The notes under the pieces were generated by a model that saw only the letters and a program-made list of their open reading frames with translations, was not told the origin of the DNA and did not search any database. Shown in pieces: positions 59,016-64,000 of a DNA stretch of 64,000 nucleotides. The translations under genes were made by a program, and so were the position numbers. The stretch spans positions 191,177-255,176 of the forward strand of contig NZ_FOGI01000003.1 of NCBI RefSeq assembly GCF_900111175.1. Direction: 5' to 3'. Source of the stretch: Actinokineospora terrae (GTDB lineage: Bacteria > Actinomycetota > Actinomycetes > Mycobacteriales > Pseudonocardiaceae). Within the stretch, counting starts at the first letter, position 1, and each line of letters opens with the position of its first letter.

Positions 59016-60034
59016 CCCTCGATGCCGTACTGCGGGTAGACCGCGCTGGGTTGGACCTACCGTTGACCGTTGCGCCAGGCGAGGTTGTCGTGGTGCTGGG
59101 GCCTAATGGTGCCGGTAAGACAACCGCCCTGCGTGCGCTCGCGGGGCTGCTCCCGTTGCAAGACGGTCACATCCGGCTTGACGGGCGGGTGTGGGATGAG
59201 CCGCCGCGGACGTTCGTGCAGCCGCAGCAGCGTCAGGTCGGGGTGGTGTTCCAGGACTATCTCCTGTTCCAGCACATGTCCGCCCTGGAGAACGTCGCTT
59301 TTGGACTCCGGGCGCGGGGGACGCCGCGGGACACCGCGCGGACGCGGGCCAGGACGTGGCTGGATGCCGTGGGGATCGGGGACCAGGCGCGGAAGCGGCC
59401 CGGCGCGCTGTCCGGCGGTCAGGCCCAGCGGGTGGCGTTGGCGCGGGCGTTGGCGACCGAACCGGCGGTGCTGCTGCTCGACGAGCCGCTCGCCGCCCTG
59501 GACGCGGCGACCCGGCTGAAGGTGCGCGCGGAACTGGGCCGCCACCTGCGTGACTTCCCCGGGTGCACGGTCCTGGTGACCCACGACCCGGTGGACGCGA
59601 TGGCCCTGGGCGATCGCCTGGTTGTCATCGAGGACGGCCAGGTAACGCAAACGGGCGTCCCTCGCGAGGTAGCGCGGCATCCGCGCACGCCTTACATCGC
59701 AGACCTGGTTGGCCTCAACCTGTTGCGCGGTAACGCCAACGGCTCCGTGGTCACTCTCGATGTCGGTATCGCCCTCACCACAGTCGACGCCAACACCGGC
59801 GGCATCTACGTCGCCTGTCCCCCTTCGGCGATCTCCCTGCACCACGTGCAGTCCAGCGCGCCCAACACGTGGAAGACGAGCGTGGTCGGAGTGGAGCAGC
59901 ACGCCCACACCACTCGTATCCACCTAGAGGGCGGTATCTCCGCTGACCTTGCCCCGGCAACCATGGCCGATCTGGACCTCAGCGTGCCTCTATGGGCAAC
60001 GGTCGCCCCGGAGAGTCTTCAGACGTACAAGTGA
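59012..60034 (+). CDS. modC: Molybdate ABC transporter ATP-binding protein ModC
   Basis: A 340-aa ATPase with Walker A GPNGAGKTT, Q-loop VVFQDYLLF, signature LSGGQAQRVALARAL, Walker B VLLLDEPLAALD and H-loop LVTHD. About 110 residues follow the ATPase core and look like a divergent TOBE/MOP oxyanion-sensing domain. The ATG at 59012 overlaps the modB stop (ATGA); a GTG at 59000 is in frame but less likely. Confidence 0.93.
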   Translation: MTLDAVLRVDRAGLDLPLTVAPGEVVVVLGPNGAGKTTALRALAGLLPLQDGHIRLDGRVWDEPPRTFVQPQQRQVGVVFQDYLLFQHMSALENVAFGLRARGTPRDTARTRARTWLDAVGIGDQARKRPGALSGGQAQRVALARALATEPAVLLLDEPLAALDAATRLKVRAELGRHLRDFPGCTVLVTHDPVDAMALGDRLVVIEDGQVTQTGVPREVARHPRTPYIADLVGLNLLRGNANGSVVTLDVGIALTTVDANTGGIYVACPPSAISLHHVQSSAPNTWKTSVVGVEQHAHTTRIHLEGGISADLAPATMADLDLSVPLWATVAPESLQTYK

Positions 60035-60071
60035 GTCGCCTATCCGGACGCGGCACGGCAAGATCCCGCGC

Positions 60072-60827
60072 GTGGGTAAGAGTCCGTATGCACAGGATGG
60101 CTACCGGTTCCGCTTCGACTGGGGTCTGTCGGGAGCCCGAGAGATCGCGGAAGCGGGGTGGGTGGTCGCGGTCGTTGACGTGCTGTCATTCACCACAACC
60201 CTGACGGTCGCGGTAGACGCGTGCGTCGAGGTCTTCCCCTATCGATGGCGGGACGAGTCGGCGGTGGAGTTCGCGAACGAGCACGACGCCGTACTGGCCG
60301 TGGGACGTTCACAACCGGGCAAGGTGAGTCTATCGCCGGGAACCGTGCGAAACGCTGACGGTCTACGCCGCCTGGTGTTGCCCTCACCTAACGGTGCCAC
60401 CATCTCGCACGCGATGCAGGGACACACCGTCATCGGGGTGTCCCTGCGCAACGCCACCGCCGCAGCAGCGTGGACAGCTGAGCGCCTACGCAGCGGCGAG
60501 GCCGAGGGGGTCGCGGTAGTTGCCGCTGGCGAACACTGGCGCGAGAGCGGGACGCTACGGCCGGGTGCAGAGGATCTGTGGGGCGCGGGTGCCTACCTGG
60601 CAGCCCTCGACACCTACGCGTTAGGGATGCCCTCTCCCGAGGCACGACTGGCCGCGGCGGCGTACCGCGATGTGGCCAGTGATCTGACACCCCAGTTGCG
60701 CGCCTGTGCGAGCGGCCAGGAGCTCATCGGACTCGGGTTCGGCGAGGACGTCGAGATCGCCGCGGAGTTCGACAGCAGCACCTCAGTCCCGGTGCTGGTC
60801 GGTCCACGTTTCCGGCAGTCGAGGTAG
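60072..60827 (+). CDS. 2-phosphosulfolactate phosphatase (ComB) family protein
   Basis: A 251-aa protein of the ComB family, recognised by VVDVLSFTTTLTVAVD, the SPGTVRNADGLRRLVLPSPN segment, LPSPNGATIS and VAAGEHW. ComB hydrolyses phosphosulfolactate in archaeal coenzyme M synthesis. Actinobacteria do not make coenzyme M by that route, so the substrate here is probably another phosphate ester. GTG start at 60072. The 3' end overlaps the convergent kinase gene by 45 nt. Confidence 0.85.
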   Translation: MGKSPYAQDGYRFRFDWGLSGAREIAEAGWVVAVVDVLSFTTTLTVAVDACVEVFPYRWRDESAVEFANEHDAVLAVGRSQPGKVSLSPGTVRNADGLRRLVLPSPNGATISHAMQGHTVIGVSLRNATAAAAWTAERLRSGEAEGVAVVAAGEHWRESGTLRPGAEDLWGAGAYLAALDTYALGMPSPEARLAAAAYRDVASDLTPQLRACASGQELIGLGFGEDVEIAAEFDSSTSVPVLVGPRFRQSR

Positions 60828-62234
60828 CTCTACCGAGAACGTTGTCCCCTTACCAAGCTCTGACTCCACCGCGACCGAGCCGCCGTGGGCGGAAACAACC
60901 GCGTCCACGATCGCCAGCCCCAGGCCCGTACCGCCGCTCTCCTGCGTTCGTGACGGGTCTGCCCGGTAGAAGCGCTCGAACACCCGCTGCATCTCCGCTG
61001 GCGTAAGACCAGGACCCTCGTCGCTGACCTCCAACGCCGCTCTTGGCCCGATCAACCGAACCCGCACCTCGATAGCGCCCTCGGTATGGCGCAGGGCGTT
61101 GCCGACCAGGTTCGACGCGACCTGCCGCAGTCGCTGGGTGTCGCCCAGCACCGCCGCCTGCTCACCGCCGATGTCCAGCTTCAGCGAGATAGACCTACCG
61201 GGCGCGACCACCCTGGCCTCGTGGACAGCGTCAACAGCGATGACAGCCAAATCGGCAGGCGCTAGCTCCAACGGGCGCTGACGATCCAGGCTCGCCAACA
61301 ACAACAGGTCTGCCACCAGCGCGCTCATCCGTTCGGCCTGCCCCTCGATCCGGGCCATGACCTCACCGACGTCCGCAGCGGCACCCTGCCGGTACAGCTC
61401 CGCGTAGCCACGGATAGAGGTAAGAGGCGTGCGCAGCTCATGGCTGGCATCGGCGACGAACCGGCGCATCCGCCCCTCGGACACCCGCGCCGCCTCTTCC
61501 GACCGGGCACGCGCGTGGAAGGCCTGCTCGATCTGGCCGAGCATGCCGTTCAGCGACACCGCCAGCCGCCCGACCTCACTGCCCGGGCGCCGCACGGGCA
61601 CCCGGCGCGACAGATCACCGGCCGCGATGACCTCCGCCGTGGACTCGACCTCCTCCAGCGGGCGCAAACTGCCCCGCACCAGCGCGTACCCGGTGCCCGC
61701 GAGCAGCACCAACGCGCCGAGGCTGATCAGCAGGAAGGTCCGCCGTAGGTCGTCGACGGCGGTGTCGACATCGGCCTGGCTGGCGGCGACCACCACCTCG
61801 TCCGCCCCTACGGGCCGGACCAGCACCCGCCACCGCGGCGTCGAGTCGCCCACCGAGTCCACGGTCACGTAGGTGCCCGACGGGACCGTGCCGAACGCGG
61901 GCAGCGCGGGCCGCGGGCCGCTGTCGCGCCGCGGTGTCAGGTCGAGTGCCTGGCCGTCCGCGTGGAGCAGCACCACGATCTCCTGCTGCGCCCATGCCTG
62001 GCCCCTGTTCGCGCGCGCGGGCTCGAAACCAGTGAGCAGTTGCCGTTGGGCCAACCCGCTCATCCGGTCGAGCCGGGTGTCGACCTGGCCGAGCAGGTAG
62101 TCCTGCATCACCTGCGAGCCGATCGCCCACGTGCCAAGCAGGCCAGCCGCGGTGAGCACGACGATAACCAGCACTAGATGGACGCGTAGCGGCAACCGCC
62201 CGAAGGCGGCCTTAACCCGCGACAAGCCGCTCAC
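60783..62234 (-). CDS. Sensor histidine kinase, EnvZ/OmpR class
   Basis: A 483-aa kinase with two membrane helices (about 15-35 and 170-190) bracketing an external sensor domain, a HAMP domain (RGSLRPLEEVESTAEVIAAG), HisKA with DASHELRTPLTSIRGYAE (phospho-His), and HATPase_c with SNLVGNALRHT, DEGPGL, FERFYR and GGTGLGLAIV. The GTG start at 62234 overlaps the regulator stop in GTGA. Probable cognate pair with the gene upstream. Confidence 0.95.
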   Translation of the reverse strand: MSGLSRVKAAFGRLPLRVHLVLVIVVLTAAGLLGTWAIGSQVMQDYLLGQVDTRLDRMSGLAQRQLLTGFEPARANRGQAWAQQEIVVLLHADGQALDLTPRRDSGPRPALPAFGTVPSGTYVTVDSVGDSTPRWRVLVRPVGADEVVVAASQADVDTAVDDLRRTFLLISLGALVLLAGTGYALVRGSLRPLEEVESTAEVIAAGDLSRRVPVRRPGSEVGRLAVSLNGMLGQIEQAFHARARSEEAARVSEGRMRRFVADASHELRTPLTSIRGYAELYRQGAAADVGEVMARIEGQAERMSALVADLLLLASLDRQRPLELAPADLAVIAVDAVHEARVVAPGRSISLKLDIGGEQAAVLGDTQRLRQVASNLVGNALRHTEGAIEVRVRLIGPRAALEVSDEGPGLTPAEMQRVFERFYRADPSRTQESGGTGLGLAIVDAVVSAHGGSVAVESELGKGTTFSVELPRLPETWTDQHRD

Positions 62235-62914
62235 GGAGACCGCAGCACATAGCCGAACCCGCGCACAGTGTGGATAAGACGGGTCTCGCCATCGTCGACC
62301 TTGCGGCGCAGGTAGGAGATGTAGGACTCGACAACGCCTGCCTCGCCGTTGAAGTCGTAGTTCCACACCTGGTCGAGGATCTGCGCTTTCGACACCACCC
62401 GACCAGCGTTGCGCAGCAGGTAGTGCAAGAGCTTGAACTCGGTCGGCGACAGCTCCACCGCGCGACCCGCTTTGCGCACGGTGTGGCTGTCGACCTCCAA
62501 CTCCAGGTCACCCACTGTCAGCCGCTCGGGCTCACCGCCCGCGGGCCGGGTACGGCGCAAGATAGCGGCGACCCGGGCGATGACCTCTTCCAGGCTGAAC
62601 GGCTTGGTGACGTAGTCGTCGCCGCCGATGGTCAGGCCCGTGACCTTGTCCTGGTTGGCGTCGCGCGCGGTCAGGAACAGCACGGGCACGCCGTGCCCGC
62701 CCGCGCGCAGCCGCCGCAGCACGTCGAACCCGTCCCGGTCGGGCAGCATCACGTCCAGCACCAGCAGGTCCGGGCGCAGCCGCTCGGCCTGGCGCAGCGC
62801 GTCGGCACCGGTCGCGGCGGTGGCCACGGTGAACCCGGCGAAGCGCAGGCTGGTCGCCAGCAGGTCCCGGATGCCGTCGTCGTCCTCGACGACCAGCAGC
62901 GACGCCGGGCTCAC
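62231..62914 (-). CDS. Response regulator, OmpR/PhoB family
   Basis: A 227-aa regulator. The receiver has VVEDDDGIRDLL, phospho-Asp in LLVLDVMLPDRDG, the conserved Thr (FLTAR) and Lys (VTKPF). The winged helix contains LSPTEFKLLHYLLRNAGRVV and SYISYLRRKVDDGE, ending VRGFGYVLR. GTG start overlaps the stop of the glycine-rich protein gene (GTGA), so regulator and kinase may be cotranscribed with it and the MacB-type transporter. Confidence 0.95.
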   Translation of the reverse strand: MSPASLLVVEDDDGIRDLLATSLRFAGFTVATAATGADALRQAERLRPDLLVLDVMLPDRDGFDVLRRLRAGGHGVPVLFLTARDANQDKVTGLTIGGDDYVTKPFSLEEVIARVAAILRRTRPAGGEPERLTVGDLELEVDSHTVRKAGRAVELSPTEFKLLHYLLRNAGRVVSKAQILDQVWNYDFNGEAGVVESYISYLRRKVDDGETRLIHTVRGFGYVLRSP

Positions 62915-63438
62915 CCCGCCGCCTGCCTGCGGGTCAGCGACCGCGCGGTCACCGACCCGTCCGCGGCCTGCTGGCCGAGCACCACGACCGTGTCGCCCGC
63001 GGCCAGGTCGGCGAGCTTGCCCGCGCTGACCAGGTCGACCGTCGTGGAGTCCGATGTGGACACCTTGACGAGCCTACCGTCCTGGGTCTTGACGTACACG
63101 GTGGAACCCTCGACGTGGTCGATCGTGCCGGTGGTCCCTCCCCGACCCTGTCCCGGCTGACCGCCTTGGCCACCTTGTCCGGGTTGCCCGCCCTGGCCGC
63201 CACCGAAGCCGCCATAACCACCCGCGCCCCTACCCCCGGCAGCGGGCGCCGCGGTCGTAGTGGTCGACGCGAGGGCCTTGTGCGCCAGTGCCCCACCACC
63301 GAACGCGAGCACTACGAGCACGGCGACCGCGAGACCGATGGTGACCTTGCTGATCCCCTTACCCGCCGCGCGCAACTCCTTGTCGATGTCACCGCCGACC
63401 GGTTGGGCCAACAGCGGGTCTTGGTCTGGTGTGGTCAC
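62911..63438 (-). CDS. Membrane-anchored glycine-rich protein
   Basis: A 175-aa protein. A cytoplasmic N-terminus (about 30 aa) is followed by one membrane helix (VTIGLAVAVLVVLAFGGGAL), a Gly/Gln/Pro-rich low-complexity linker (about 65-105) and a small beta-rich extracytoplasmic domain (GTIDHVEGSTVYVKTQDGRL, KLADLAAGDTVVVLGQQ) resembling an OB/DUF5666-type fold. It lies 8 bp downstream of a MacB-type permease gene and overlaps the regulator gene, so it may be an accessory part of that exporter or of its sensing circuit (inference). Confidence 0.75.
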   Translation of the reverse strand: MTTPDQDPLLAQPVGGDIDKELRAAGKGISKVTIGLAVAVLVVLAFGGGALAHKALASTTTTAAPAAGGRGAGGYGGFGGGQGGQPGQGGQGGQPGQGRGGTTGTIDHVEGSTVYVKTQDGRLVKVSTSDSTTVDLVSAGKLADLAAGDTVVVLGQQAADGSVTARSLTRRQAAG

Positions 63439-63446
63439 GGTTTCCC

Positions 63447-64000
63447 CTATTCGTGTCGCAGAGCTTCGATGGGACGGAGGCGAGCGGCGCGGCTCGCCGG
63501 GTAGCTGCCGAAGAAGAGGCCGATCAGCGCGGACACGGCGAACGCGAGCAGCACCGACGACGGCACGATGACCGGGGTGATGCCCGCGATGGTGAACCGC
63601 GCGCCGATGAACCCGGCCGCCACACCGAGCAGGCCGCCGAAGAGGCTGAGCATGGTCGCCTCCAGCAGGAACTGCCCGAGGATGGCGCCCCGGCGGGCGC
63701 CGACGGCCTTGCGGATGCCGATCTCGCGGATCCGCTCGGTGACGGTGACCAGCATGATGTTGGTGACGCCGATCCCGCCGACCAGCAGCGAGATGGCCGC
63801 GACCGAGGCCAGCAGCACGGTGAAGGTGTCGGTGGTCGCGGTGCGGGCGGTGAGCAGCTGCTCCTGGCTGAGCACGCGGTAGTCGGCCGTCGCACCGAAG
63901 CCGATCTTGTGGCGGCCGTCCAGGATGGTCGTGACCTGGGCCTGGGCCGCGCTGATGGTGTCGGCGCTGGTGGCCTGCACGACGATCTGGGACAGGCTGC
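63447..64000 (-). CDS. MacB-type ABC transporter permease, C-terminal part (5' end beyond window)
   Basis: The last 184 codons of a permease. The end of an external domain (VQATSADTISAAQAQVTTIL) is followed by the FtsX domain (LLASVAAISLLVGGIGVTNI, MLVTVTERIREIGIRKAVGA, FLLEATMLSLFGGLLGVAAG) and the family C-terminus SYPASRAARLRPIEALRHE. The reading frame remains open to the window edge, so the start lies to the right. The downstream glycine-rich protein and two-component pair probably belong to the same locus. Confidence 0.92.
   Translation of the reverse strand, partial: SLSQIVVQATSADTISAAQAQVTTILDGRHKIGFGATADYRVLSQEQLLTARTATTDTFTVLLASVAAISLLVGGIGVTNIMLVTVTERIREIGIRKAVGARRGAILGQFLLEATMLSLFGGLLGVAAGFIGARFTIAGITPVIVPSSVLLAFAVSALIGLFFGSYPASRAARLRPIEALRHE

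Overview
The window is high-GC DNA with frequent GTG starts, 4-nt ATGA/GTGA gene overlaps and leaderless-looking promoters. This indicates a filamentous actinomycete; a Pseudonocardiales-type host is plausible, but the genus cannot be fixed from sequence alone. No rRNA, tRNA or CRISPR was seen.

Layout. 0-2.2 kb: the tail of an ABC exporter, a decayed transposase, and an intact IS3-family element (944-2212) with 25-bp inverted repeats and a 4-bp target duplication. 2.4-7.5 kb: a MacB/FtsX-type ABC exporter divergent from a NarL-type two-component system. 7.5-12.2 kb: a 12-copy hexamer repeat, an ABC exporter, an ATP-grasp ligase and an IPNS-like oxygenase. 12.3-16.0 kb: a 7-deazaguanine locus in which an FmrO-like methyltransferase and an archaeal-type tRNA-guanine transglycosylase homologue diverge from queC-queE-queD. 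16.0-17.7 kb: an epimerase-like protein and a lipoprotein.

17.8-48.5 kb is a hybrid NRPS/PKS cluster. Leftward genes encode a complete aminomalonyl-ACP supply set: 3-hydroxyacyl-CoA dehydrogenase, ACP, a class-II synthetase-like amino acid:carrier-protein ligase, and an acyl-CoA dehydrogenase. Rightward, one probable 26.8-kb operon encodes A-PCP-KS-AT-DH(degenerate)-KR-ACP, KS-AT-KR-ACP, KS-AT-DH-ER-KR-ACP and KS-AT-ACP-aminotransferase-C. These are followed by a 2OG-Fe(II) oxygenase, an amidinotransferase and a NodU/CmcH-type carbamoyltransferase. Aminomalonyl-ACP supply, PKS/NRPS, amidinotransfer and carbamoylation together are the hallmark of guadinomine-type (carbamoylated cyclic guanidine) biosynthesis, so the product is inferred to be a guadinomine relative. 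No thioesterase and no A-PCP follow the last C domain in this window.

48.5-56.6 kb: an SDR, a small conserved protein, a DrrAB-like ABC-2 exporter whose upstream region shares an exact 18-nt word with the PKS/NRPS control region, and a sensor pair (one kinase degenerate) with its response regulator. 56.6-64 kb is mostly housekeeping: a flavodoxin-family gene shrunk by internal deletions, an EF-hand protein, modABC, a ComB-like phosphatase, an OmpR/HK pair, a glycine-rich membrane protein and the end of a MacB-type permease.

The two parts most worth attention are the queCED/transglycosylase/methyltransferase/oxygenase locus, whose target is not obvious, and the guadinomine-like assembly line with its unusual AT, ACP and termination features.
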